The position numbers and the translations under genes were made by a program. From Chara braunii (taxonomy: Eukaryota > Streptophyta > Charophyceae > Charales > Characeae), in the NCBI GenBank assembly GCA_003427395.1, contig BFEA01000899.1:255454-293286 (forward strand): DNA of 37,833 nucleotides, given 5' to 3'. Positions 11,301 to 19,766 of the stretch are shown here, piece by piece (position 1 is the stretch's first letter; each line of letters begins with the position of its first letter). The notes below the pieces were generated by a model that was not told where the DNA came from, did no database searches, and was given only the letters and a program-made list of their open reading frames with translations.

Positions 11301-12480
11301 TCAAGCACGACAGTGTAGCATGTCAGATGTCAGATGACCCTATAGACCTCATTACAATCTATGACATTTGAGACATCGCTAGGATCCCATTGGAAAGGCA
11401 CAAAAACAGACTTCACGTTCTGTTTTTGGAAGTGAATATATTTCGCCTTTCCGGACAAGCGAATGCCCTCCGTACCTCACGTTGCCGACCTATGCAACAA
11501 CTTCCCCACAAAATGCTCGAACTCAGGAGGACACCTTTCAGCGAGAGATTTGATCTTCTCAAAACCTGTTCCCCTTTCTCATCTTCACCTCCCAGCGTTG
11601 GCGGGAACGATTTTATCTAAGGCAAATCCTTGAAATGCTCCCTGTGATCAACCCATCTCTCGTAGGTAAGACCCTGATCACGATACTTGTCGAATAAATC
11701 AGCAAGGTCCATGAAGAAAAGGTCTTTCCAATCGGACGGCTTCTTGGCTGGGTCTGAAATAAAGATGAAGTAATGGAGCATTCGCAACATCGCTCTCTCC
11801 GTTTTAACGACTTCAACATAGGTCTCCATTGAATGCAACCCAGCGTCTCTTGCAGCTTTGCTTTGTTTCGGAGCCAAGATAACCGCACCTCCTAAGACAT
11901 CCCGCAAGATCTGCAGCCGCTCACGCCTCCCCATCGTGGAAAGTGATTTCCACGATCTGACATCGAGATCATGGACCGGAACTAGGAAACTCGATCCTTT
12001 TGTTCCTGGTATCCAATGCACTGGAACTCTAGATGCACCCTTCACCTCGAAACCAGGACCTTGCTTTTGAGCTTTCCCTGCTTTGCCTTGTTTGGTGATA
12101 GGCTTCACAGCGTCTCTTCCCGGCAGTTGACCGCTTTCCCAAGCCACATACACTTTTCCACCTTTTCAAACACGTCTTGCGATGCCCTAGCTAAAATCAT
12201 GTAAGGACCAAGGAAGTCGGACCACTCCGAACTCCACGGACTCAGTGACATACTAACATAATGATCTATTCCGGTGACTCTAAGTGCCTCCCCTGCGAAC
12301 CTTCTATACGCCGCATTTTTCACATCAGCCCCCTGGCCACCTTTCGCCTCAGGACAGTCAGACACCTGCCACAACTTCCTGATATTCCGAACTACGACGC
12401 TCTGGTGAGCCCTAGATCCCGGCGTCTCGTCTTTGTCGACCCCAGCAACCGGGGTTCCCTTCAACTTCTTGGGTGAGTGT
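8312..12480 (-). pseudogene. Long broken ORF with methyltransferase-like domain, probably element-encoded
   Basis: Separate open stretches on the minus strand join into one long protein of roughly 1300-1400 codons. From 11576 down to 8312 everything is in a single frame. It is broken by TGA 11477-11479, TGA 11330-11332, TAA 11111-11113, TAA 9977-9979, TGA 9800-9802, TAA 9764-9766 and TGA 9554-9556. The readable protein continues across each stop without loss of character. The upstream part (12464-11617) is in another frame and has its own shift near 12130 plus a TAG at 11617-11619. The N-terminal third is unrecognised (WESGQLPGRDAV, LQILRDVLGGAVILAPK). The middle, about 11340-10670, is methyltransferase-like and listed separately. 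A charged, Ser/Thr/Gly-rich tail (GQGPGGGPSGEGAEHPSSDD, several ETMFxGxxE peptides) ends the ORF. The C48 protease pseudogene follows on the same strand, about 260 bp away. It could be one gene or two genes of one element. Not identified by family name. Confidence 0.6.
10670..11340 (-). other. Beta-class (permuted) amino-methyltransferase-like domain in the broken ORF
   Basis: Reading the minus strand, a strand ending in TVVLDLCHPTQ (about 11313-11281) occupies the place of the catalytic DPPY motif IV. It is followed by MWTEPVFYGLLRFM, GEYWMLICFVP and a Lys-Trp block (SIAKWTR). About 180 residues later comes TNSMVETLEQFCP, then VVFLGKGHAALVWELLKSNR and HCVVLEGED (about 10780-10672). That reads like motif X followed by the SAM-binding FxGxG motif I, with an acidic residue closing the next strand. 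The order IV before I is that of beta-class N6-adenine or N4-cytosine methyltransferases. The Asp of motif IV is kept but the two prolines are LC and HP here, so this copy would probably be inactive even without stops. The fold is an inference from motif order, not from alignment. Confidence 0.45.
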
Positions 12481-12486
12481 TCGACA

Positions 12487-13074
12487 CCTGCAGTGCTCCT
12501 GCCTCATGAGCGTTTCCCTGCTCTCTCTGAAGAATCCATTATGTAGCCCGCAGTAGAAACCAGTAACAATCAAGCTGCCATGCACGGATCGACAACACGA
12601 ATGCGAAGAATCAGCAACGACTTTGTTCAGTGGACCGACATGCATGCACACCAACTCAAACACTGCTTGAGGTGAAAACATCTACCATGTGGCGCTCAGC
12701 CGAGGTCCCTTGCAGCCATGGCACGCACATGGACACGTCTGACAACAAGACGTTCGACGGGGGCATGTGTGAGCCGCTTCCCTGCAGTGCTCCTGCCTCA
12801 TGAGCGTTTCCCTGCTCTCTTTGAAGAATCCATTCTGTAGCCCGCAGTAGAACCCAGTAACAATCAAGCTGCCATGCACGGATCGGCAACACGAATGCGA
12901 AGAATCAGCAACGACTTTGTTCAGTGGACCGACATGCATGCACACCAACTCAAACACTGCTCGAGGTGAAAACATCTACCATGTGGTGCTCAGCCGAGGT
13001 CCCTTGCAGCCATGGCACGCACATGGACACGTCTGACAACAAGATGTTTGACGGGGGCATGTGCGAGCCGCTTC
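12487..13074 (+). repeat. 294-bp direct tandem duplication
   Basis: Copy 1 is 12487-12780 and copy 2 is 12781-13074, both starting CCTGCAGTGCTCCTGCCTCA and ending GAGCCGCTTC. I count only about ten differences, so it is a recent event. It sits directly upstream of the large minus-strand ORF remnant. Long frames across it repeat themselves and show no motif, so they are not called as genes. Confidence 0.9.
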
Positions 13075-13674
13075 CTGCTCGAGCACGACAACTCTTTTCT
13101 CCTCTTCCCCCCTTCTTTTCTCTGTTCTGGCCGCCGATTATTGAACGGGGGGTGTGGAAAGGTGCACAGTGGTGGTGCGAAGGGGTGGGGTAGGGATAGG
13201 ACCTCCCACTGGTGTTTGTCGATAGGGATCAATGTTTGGATGTGCTTGATATCGCCTGAGTGGAATTGATTTCTCTTTACGAATATTGATGGGCACACCG
13301 ATTACTATGAACACAAGTATTTGCCATGTGGCGGGCCGAGGGTGAGTCGCTTGGTCCCGGCCACATGGAGAGGACGGAAGAGTAGGACTCTTATCTGAGG
13401 CTGCTCTTTCATCCTTTTGTGATTTCGATTTTGTTAATTAGTGCTATAGGGGAGACACATGCGCTGGCAACACTGGGTAGAGAATTGCAGAAGTAGAAGC
13501 CAAACCTTGTCCGGATCTTTCCCCTTCTTACTGTACCGGACAGTAGTTGAATAGGGCAGGGCAATGGTCCTAGGGTTTGATGGGGAGTCAATCCCCTCGC
13601 TCGAAGGCAATCAATGTTGCCGATCACCGAGTGCCTGCACATTTATAACTGTTCAAACAATTGATTACGGTGAT
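13075..13674. other. Non-coding, no recognised feature
   Basis: Mixed-composition sequence with a pyrimidine-rich run at 13090-13130 and a G-rich run at 13145-13200. No frame carries a motif and I see no RNA gene. Confidence 0.4.
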
Positions 13675-13825
13675 CAGGGACGCTGGACCCACTTTCCAGC
13701 AGGTGTTGCTCCCCACCAATAGATGGAGCCCTCCCAAGACTGTTAGTGGTGTCTGCTCCTATCAGCACCCCTAGCATCATCTTGGGTCGTCTTTTTGGGG
13801 GGAGAAAAAAAAAAAAAAAAAAAAA
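13675..13825 (+). mobile_element. LINE/SINE 3' tail copy 2 with poly(A)
   Basis: GGACGCTGGACCC, then TTTCCAGCAGGTGTTGCTCC, then CCACCAATAGATGGAG runs to TCCTATCAGCACCC, matching the LINE tail at 1-97 in inverted orientation. It is followed after about 35 bases by a 21-base poly(A) (13805-13825). Similarity to the LINE seems to begin at GGGA(T/C)GCTGG. The insertion is therefore either a severely 5'-truncated LINE or a SINE that borrows the LINE tail. Confidence 0.7.
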
Positions 13826-14354
13826 GACACACACAGCTGATTTCTGAGTTTTGCTCATGGACTGAATGCCTTGCTGAGTTTTCCGCTTGTTACTGAGTTC
13901 TCTAAGTCTGTGTGTGTGCACGCTTGCTGGTCTGCATGTCTGTCTGAGCGCTTGTCGGCTTGAATGTGTGTGTGACCCGCAAGGGCACTTGTTCGTTCAG
14001 TGGGCCCGAAGGGCCGGTGCTTACCTGTGGCCGTGACATTGAGGATTTTAGCGGGAGAAAACACTCAAGCGGCGGGGAAAGAGGCCCATGACACTTGAAG
14101 CAGCAGAAAACACTCTAGCGGGTAGGCCGGTACCACACCAGGTAGAGGTAGATGTGCCGGGTACTCGGGGCCGAGCAGAAGAAGACAAAAGTTGGCATTT
14201 TTACAGGCCCAGTAGTTGTAGGCTAGGTCTAGGCGGGTGCCAGTCGAACCAGTCTGAGTCTAGGACCTGTACGGGCAATATCAGAGTCTGCAATGATGTT
14301 TCCCTCCGAAAGGGAGGAGGTACCAGTTGGTTGGAGGCCGCGCGGACTAGGAAG
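13826..14354. other. Non-coding, no recognised feature
   Basis: TG-rich at 13905-13980, then more GC-rich from 14060. No convincing frame or RNA structure. Confidence 0.35.
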
Positions 14355-14732
14355 TCACTCGCCACGAGGCAAGCAGGCCGCTATATCTCCAGGACGAGCC
14401 AGTTGTTCCTCATTGTCGGTGCGCAAGTTTGGCGACACACTGGTTAGAGTGCTGGCTGGAGCAGAGTTAGCACTCAGCTGCGCTGCTGGGGAAGGAGCAA
14501 GGACACGGAGGAGGAAGAAAAACAGGACTAGGAGCGCCAGAGGTACTGACCTGGCTATGGTGGATGTCATCTTCATCACCTTGGTGGGCGCTGCAGCAGG
14601 AAGGCCCAGTTGGGGCAGGGCTACACCAAGAAGCTTCGAGGCAGAGTCAGGCATGGCGGCCTGAGCTAGAGCAGCCATAGTTGCTTTATGTTGTCCTTTG
14701 GACAGCAAGGCGATGCCCTGGTAGTCCGCCAT
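14355..14732 (-). CDS. Unrecognised 125-codon ORF, doubtful
   Basis: An ATG-initiated minus-strand frame begins MADYQGIALLSKGQ. It has an Ala-rich helix-like start (KATMAALAQAAM), a hydrophobic run (VPLALLVLFFFLLRVLAP, about residues 68-85) that could be a membrane segment, and a hydrophilic end. I recognise no family. The surroundings are repeats and there is no paralogue in the window, so this may be chance. GC-rich composition makes such frames common here. Confidence 0.15.
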   Translation of the reverse strand: MADYQGIALLSKGQHKATMAALAQAAMPDSASKLLGVALPQLGLPAAAPTKVMKMTSTIARSVPLALLVLFFFLLRVLAPSPAAQLSANSAPASTLTSVSPNLRTDNEEQLARPGDIAACLPRGE

Positions 14733-14952
14733 AGCCTCGGCCTATGAGGAAGAGAGAGAGAGAGGGACGGCCATGGCTATGGTGGACTTCAAGTGATATC
14801 TGCAGTAGAAGAGGGACTCGGACATTGATTCTGGATCAGCCATTCAACATTGTTATTATTATTCTTGTTTGAATAAGAGAGGAGGAGATTAGGAGGAGGA
14901 GAGTGGTTGACGAAGAACAAGAGCATTATCATTGGTCTATGCTGGTGTACAT

Positions 14953-15002
14953 CATCTTCTTCTTCTTTCTTCTTCGTCTTCTTCTTCTTCTTCTTCTTCT
15001 TT
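14953..15002 (+). repeat. TTC triplet microsatellite
   Basis: A run of TTC with a few interruptions (TTCTTCTTCTTTCTTCTTCG and onward). Frames through it give phenylalanine or lysine tracts and are not genes. Confidence 0.9.
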
Positions 15003-15090
15003 TCCTCCTCCTCTCTTCTCTCGAGTTCATTCATTTCTTTTTGCAAGTGGACAGCATTGCACTTTCTGATGAATGTGTACTTCGCCTGTT

Positions 15091-15169
<79 letters not shown>
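15091..15169 (+). repeat. TG dinucleotide microsatellite (~79 bp)
   Basis: An almost pure TG run with one GTGCGTG interruption near 15137. Histidine/threonine or valine/cysteine frames through it are artefacts. Confidence 0.95.
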
Positions 15170-15170
<1 letters not shown>

Positions 15171-15374
15171 GTGTTTCAGTGGATGATAAGTGTGTGTACA
15201 CAAGGCACTCAATGGTACGAAATCCAATACCACCAGATCTCCGAAGTACTACATTGGACACCTATGGAACAAAACTTGCAGGACTGGAACAGATCCATCC
15301 TGTAGTAGAAGGTGGGAAATGAACCAGGAGCAGCATCTATGCTCCAAATGCAATCTTGCAGATGAACCAGACGA

Positions 15375-15444
15375 AGCACAACGATACAGCACAACGCAAA
15401 CACTGCAGTAGCACAACGATACAGCACAAAGCAAACACTGCAGT
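15375..15444 (+). repeat. 35-bp tandem duplication
   Basis: AGCACAACGATACAGCACAA followed by CGCAAACACTGCAGT at 15375 recurs at 15410 with one change. Confidence 0.85.
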
Positions 15445-16246
15445 GACAGACTGTTTCGTCGGACTTGCACCAATGCATCAGGAGGCTGAACCCTCAACAG
15501 TCTGCCTGATCCCCTCACAATGCTTTCACTCATAACCAATTTCGAACCCTGATGCAAATGGGCAAACACAGCAAAACATGCAGCATCGCATGGGGAAGGC
15601 AACTAATAGCACACATATCGGGCAAGAAGCAAGGCAAGTGGGTTGGCTGCAAGTTGACCCCAGCATCCCAATGAGAAGCCCCGAGGATTTCCCAGACATG
15701 TTCCCTCTGGCAGCCACAACCATAGTAGAGAGAATGGTTTGGTCAGCAGTAGAAAAGGGGGGTAGCTTAGACTCTCAGTCAAGAAATGGGACCAGGGGGA
15801 GGAATGAACAAGTGTCCAACAGTGTATCTGACGCCAGGCTCAGGGTGAAGAGGTTCTCCCTCCTCCCAATATCCTGCTAAAAAAATATCACCTGGTCTCC
15901 AGGATAATCAAGGAAAGCGGATGGATACAGCCTCAAACAAGGGCTGAAGGATGGCAAAAGAGGTTGGTGAGGGGAGGGAGGAATAAGTCTTGCGGCAGCA
16001 GGTATGTCTCAGAAGTGAGGTCTCAGAATAATATAATGAGGTTGTGGTCTCGAAAGAAGGAACTGCAGTTACAGTCTTGAGTTCCAGCAGGTGCAGCAGG
16101 TGCAGCAGGTGCAGCCCAAGGCGGATGGGTGGTAAGAGGGGCTGGTAAGGGGAGGGAGGAACTTGTTTGCAGCAGTAGGTATCTGCCCCCTGGAGTCTCC
16201 CACTTGCTTTCTTTTCCTGATGTACTCCAAAGTCAGTCTGTATAAG
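15445..16246. other. Non-coding, weak internal repeats
   Basis: No gene seen. A short (GCAGGTGCA)n stretch lies at 16083-16112. The surroundings of 15955-16020 and 16125-16190 resemble each other (GGTAAGGGGAGGGAGGAA and the following CAGCAGGTAT), a diverged duplication of about 170 bp spacing. Confidence 0.45.
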
Positions 16247-16375
16247 GGAGGCTGGACCCGTTTTCCAGCAGGTGATGCTCCCCACCAATAGATGGAGCCT
16301 CTCCCCAGGTGCTAGTGGTGTCTGCTCTTACCAGCACCACTATCACTGAACGGGGGCGTTTTCAAAAAAAAAAAA
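16247..16375 (+). mobile_element. LINE/SINE 3' tail copy 3 with poly(A)
   Basis: GGAGGCTGGACCC, then TTTCCAGCAGGTGATGCTCC, then CCACCAATAGATGGAG and TGCTCTTACCAGCACC match copies 1 and 2. A 12-base poly(A) follows at 16364-16375. Upstream sequence does not match copy 2, so the shared part is only about 90-95 bp. Confidence 0.7.
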
Positions 16376-16639
16376 CAAACAATACCACTAGGCAGCCCAT
16401 AGTAAGGCAAGCGGTCGGGAAGGAAGGTGGGGGGGCAAGACACTAATATAGCAAGGAGACCTCGACTATCACCAACTCACATTATATGGGAAACCCTGCA
16501 TTTAGTAGGTTCGCACCACCATCAGACACTTCAAACAAACAGGCATCAACTATTTGGCATGACTTCAGAGTTGAGCTCAACTTCGACTGTGAGCAGTTGT
16601 CGCAACTTGTCGGGAAATCACGGGAAAACCCGGAAAAGG

Positions 16640-16754
16640 TTACAACCCAAAGAAAACAAGTATGAATAAACTCTGCACGTGTGTGTTTTAAATTACAATT
16701 TACAACACAAAGAAAACAAAGTACGAATAAACTCTGTACATGTGTGTTTTGAAT
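16640..16754 (+). repeat. 60-bp tandem duplication
   Basis: TTACAACCCAAAGAAAACAA through GTGTGTTTTAAAT at 16640 recurs at 16700 with several substitutions and a one-base insertion. Confidence 0.8.
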
Positions 16755-16755
16755 T

Positions 16756-16991
16756 TTCCCCACAACAGCCCCAATTCCACCCAGATGAGTAGACTAAGAA
16801 TCCAAACAGCTTTTGTCCTATTACAACCCATGAAAGCACTTGAGTTGAGACAGTCCAAGATTTAAGCAATTTTACAATTAGACAGGTGACAGTTTTTTGG
16901 TTATCCTTGGGGTACCCCTTCCATTTGTCCTTACAGGTCCCCTTTTTTACTGTGCCTTGTGTGTACAAGGCTGCCCACATCCCCATGTGCC
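16756..16991 (+). repeat. Interspersed repeat R1, copy A, left part
   Basis: This stretch contains TTCCACCCAGATGAG, GGTACCCCTTCCATTTGTCC, TTTTTTACTGTGCCTTG, TACAAGGCTG and CCCATGTGCC. It aligns by eye with 21000-21020 and 22490-22611 (copy B), apart from a deletion of about 37 bases. Copy A is interrupted at 16992 by the TTAA-flanked element and resumes at 19767. Confidence 0.65.
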
Positions 16992-17386
16992 TTAAACCAC
17001 CAGTACCCTGCCCAGCCAAAACACCCGACCTCCTGAATTCATGGACGTTGACAGGGTTGGTAGAGGCCGGGTAGGGCCTCGGTAGAGGTGCGGGGGTCGC
17101 TCGTTTTGAAAACCAGAAGGAACGACCAGAGAAGGAAATACCAGTAGGAATCAACAACAACAACAAAAAAAAAAAGGAGTAGAAAGAAAAAAGATCTGGA
17201 AAGGGAAAAGCTTACTGGGAACGGTGCGTGACAGGTGGTGGAGCAGTGTGTCTCGTGAAGAACTATCCAAGGTGCAAATATGAGAATGAATCTTTCCCCT
17301 GAAAGCTGGTGCAAATATGAGAATGAATCTTCCCCTTGAAAGCTGGTTGATACAGGGAGATTGGTATGTGGCCCTGGACAAGGATG

Positions 17387-17452
17387 GGGGGCATGTTGGT
17401 AAGGCGTTCAAGCGGCACTCAGGAGGTCGTGGGTTCAACTCCCATTGCCCCC
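17387..17452 (+). repeat. tRNA-like segment 1 (tRNA-derived repeat)
   Basis: The ends GGGGGCA and TGCCCCC pair perfectly as a 7-bp acceptor stem. GTGGG-TTCAACT-CCCAT forms a T arm with a B-box-like GGTTCAACTCC, and TTGGTAAGGCG resembles part of a D arm. At 66 nt it is about six bases short in the D/anticodon region, so I call a degenerate tRNA or SINE head rather than a tRNA gene. Confidence 0.5.
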
Positions 17453-17513
17453 ACGATAGTGCCTGTGGCATGCTTGGTGTCTTACCTTCGAGACGGCCAG
17501 TTGGTAAAAGCAA

Positions 17514-17586
17514 GGGCATGGTAGCTCAGTGGACAGAGCTCTGGTGTTGCAACAGGGAGGTTGTGGGTTTGACTTTGTCAAGCCCA
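17514..17586 (+). repeat. tRNA-like segment 2 (tRNA-derived repeat)
   Basis: GGTAGCTCAGTGGACAGAGC is a close match to a Pol III A box with D loop. Thirty bases later GTGGGTTTGACTT is a weakened B box, and the ends GGGC/GCCC can pair. The T stem is broken. It lies 127 bp downstream of segment 1. Confidence 0.5.
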
Positions 17587-17683
17587 CAATTTCCCCCGAG
17601 CACAATTGGTTGGTGTAGAATCACTGTAGATTGCAACCCACGTACTTGCCCCGAGCCTGGCATAGCACCTTTACAGACTAATG

Positions 17684-17750
17684 GCCTCAATAGCTCAGTG
17701 GGTAGAGCTCGGATACTGTAACTTGGAGGTCCCGGGTTCAACTCCAATAC
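17684..17750 (+). repeat. tRNA-like segment 3 (tRNA-derived repeat)
   Basis: AATAGCTCAGTGGGTAGAGC is an almost canonical A box/D arm and CGGGTTCAACTCC is an almost canonical B box. The T stem 3' half and acceptor stem do not pair. It lies 170 bp downstream of segment 2. Confidence 0.5.
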
Positions 17751-17764
17751 ACATAATGCACAAC

Positions 17765-18552
17765 ACATAACTCATAGCTGATAATGGACTGGGGGGCATG
17801 CAGGGGGGAATGGGCTGGAGGTTTTCCCTGGCAGGAATCGGCCCTGTGGCGAACTGGTGTGACGGTTACGGACCGATAACCCTGCCCCCTCCATACTATA
17901 CTCATTCGTCATGTCTATACCTGATAGGTACACTGGCTGGTCTAGAGTTCGCTTAGGCAAGACACTGCCTGGGGTGGCTCCGAGGAAACATTCGGTTCCG
18001 GACTAGTTTGGAGTGGCACACAGGCTAGTCTAGAGTTGGCTTAGGTACTGACACTGCGGTGGCTCCGTGGGAACATTCGGTTCCGGACTAGCCTGGACCA
18101 TATAATCAACCATGAAATAATCCCGATAGGTACTCTGGCTGGTCTAGAGTTGGCATAGGTAGGATGGTGCCTAGGGTGGCTCCGAGGAAACATTCGCTTC
18201 TGGGCTAGCTTGGAGTGGCACACAGGCTGGTCTAGAGTTGGCTTAGGGACACTGCCTATGGTGGCTCCGTGGAAACATTTGGTTCCGGACTGGCCCAGAG
18301 TGGCAACTGTAACATCATCCCAATAGGCGCCCAGACTGGTCTAGAGTTGACTTAGGTAACACATTGCCTAGGGTGGCTCCGTTTGAAACATTCGGTGTGA
18401 TTATTTGGTTCCGGACTGGCCTGGGATCATAACTCATGACTAATAATAACCTACTGAGGGTGCAAGGGGGGATGGGGAGGAGGTCTTCCCTGGCAGGAAT
18501 CGGCCGTGCGGCGAACTGGTGCAGGTTACGGAAACAATAACCTTGCCCCCTC
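17765..18552 (+). repeat. Five-unit tandem array bracketed by a direct repeat
   Basis: A roughly 125-bp block (ACATAACTCAT to CTGCCCCCTC, with CCCTGGCAGGAATCGGCC inside) occurs at 17765-17891 and again at 18428-18552 in the same orientation. Between them five units start with CTGGTCTAGAGTTGGCTTAG at about 17937, 18024, 18139, 18227 and 18336. Each contains GGTGGCTCCG and ACATTCGGTTCCGGAC. Spacing alternates about 88 and 112 bp, so the basic unit may be a pair of about 200 bp. No coding content. Confidence 0.8.
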
Positions 18553-19060
18553 AGCATGAACAATAACACAACCCCTAATACAGCAATAATGGTAGGCTAT
18601 GCTAGGAACATGGCCCCCAGGTTGGGTCAGAAGGGCTGTCTCAGTAAGACCTTGGTTAGGGTGGAACCACTAGACATTGCCCAGGGAAAGGCTATAAGGA
18701 ATATTTGCTGTCTGACTGAACCTGGGCTGGTGCTCATAGGAAAAAAGGACAACGAACGATCATGCTTGGCGACCGAAGCGCCCGTGCGACAAGGCTCGCT
18801 CGATAGTGCTTCAACTAGGGCGGGGAGAGATTTCTCATGGCCTAGCGCTGGTGTCTGCAACCACTGTCCGGTATACCCGAGAGGGCCAAACAAGTGCCCC
18901 CATAGATGAGGAAGCAGAGGTTACGCTAAGGAAGCAGAAAGATGAGGTAGGTAGGGGTGGGTCCTGTGAGCAACCATTAAAAAAAAAAAAGGATGGGGGA
19001 CATGCATAAATCGAAAAACAGATCGGACAAAAAATAAAAGCAGAAAGCTACAGCCCCCGT

Positions 19061-19164
19061 GGCATCATGCTGACAGGCGCATTACCCGCACTTCAGTACA
19101 GATTTGCGCAGTGCCATGACTCTGACAGGCACGTTACCCGCACCTCGGTAGAGATTTGCGGAGT
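19061..19164 (+). repeat. 52-bp tandem duplication
   Basis: TGACAGGCGCATTACCCGCA to GATTTGCGCAGTG starts at 19071 and recurs at 19123 with a few transitions. A third partial start (GGAGTGGCATTC) follows. Confidence 0.75.
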
Positions 19165-19350
19165 GGCATTCACCTTGCACTGCCTTCGAATGTGCAAAAT
19201 GAGGATGAATCTTCAGCCGGAACGCTGGTGGATAAACTAAAAATTAGCGGAGCCCAGTGCGAGGATAACACATAAATCGAGAAATAGTCTGAAAAAAGTG
19301 GGGAAAAAACAGATACAGCGACCTACTTTTTGTCTTTTTTGTGCAGAAGT

Positions 19351-19468
19351 GCCTCCCTCCACTACTCTCCAACTGTGCGAAATGAGACTGAATCCTGCGC
19401 TTGAACTGGCAAGGATAAATTGCCATATTTTTTTTGTCCTGTGCATGTGGAGAGTAGTGGAGCGGGCC
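19351..19468. mobile_element. Foldback (MITE-like) element, copy 1
   Basis: CTCCACTACTCTCCAACTGT at the left is the inverse of CATGTGGAGAGTAGTGGAG at the right. The interior (AATGAGACTGAATCCTGCGC and TTTTTTTTGTCCTGTGCATG) resembles the interiors of the foldbacks at 35641 and 36049. Size is about 118 bp. A single-ended relative (AATGAGAATGAATCTT) lies at 17280-17340 and another at 19185-19230. Confidence 0.6.
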
Positions 19469-19766
19469 CCTCAGGTTGTAGCTGGAGAGCCGTGGCATTA
19501 CTGTGACGAGGGGCGAAATTGGCGAATTGCACACAAATGGCAGAAAAGAAAAAGAGACGAAAGGAAAACAAAAAACAAAAAACATACTCGAGGGTTAAAA
19601 AAGGCAAACAATAAGAATAGAGTGACCGGTCACCTGCATTGGAGGACCGGTCAGCTGCTACATCTCCACGGTGCGGGAGCCCAATTCACAGAAACGGAAG
19701 AGGTTCAGTGGCTTGAAAAAACAAAAAAGGTTTGGGAAGGCTGCCTCGGGGTTACTGGTGGTTTAA

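Larger units (their letters stand above)
16996..19762. mobile_element. 2.77-kb element flanked by TTAA, non-autonomous
   Basis: The left end after TTAA (16992-16995) reads ACCACCAGTACCC. The right end reads GGGGTTACTGGTGGT before TTAA (19763-19766). The reverse complement of the right end is ACCACCAGTAACCCC, so the first ten bases match exactly. Copy B of repeat R1 gives the unoccupied site: CATGTGCC-TTTA-CGGCACACTTGC, against CATGTGCC-TTAA here and TTAA-CGACCCACTTGC on the right. TTAA duplication is the signature of piggyBac-type transposition, though the ends do not show the usual leading CCC. The interior holds tRNA-like segments, a tandem array and foldback copies but no transposase frame, so it would depend on another element. 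Confidence 0.55.

Noticed and set aside
12412-12975. Minus-strand frames with Cys-rich peptides in the 294-bp duplication
   Set aside because: The same peptide appears twice because the DNA is duplicated in a multiple of three; no motif, and the frame is not that of the adjacent large ORF.
12487-13074. Terminal repeats of an LTR element
   Set aside because: The copies are immediately adjacent with no interior, and no TG...CA ends or primer-binding site is visible.
14903-15322. Frames of about 130 codons with long Phe/Leu and Cys/Val tracts
   Set aside because: Produced by the TTC and TG microsatellites.
17387-17750. Functional tRNA genes
   Set aside because: Segment 1 is short in the D/anticodon region, and segments 2 and 3 have broken T or acceptor stems.
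18627-18893. 88-codon minus-strand frame with protein-like look
   Set aside because: It lies inside the TTAA-flanked element, with no recognised motif and no continuation in any frame.
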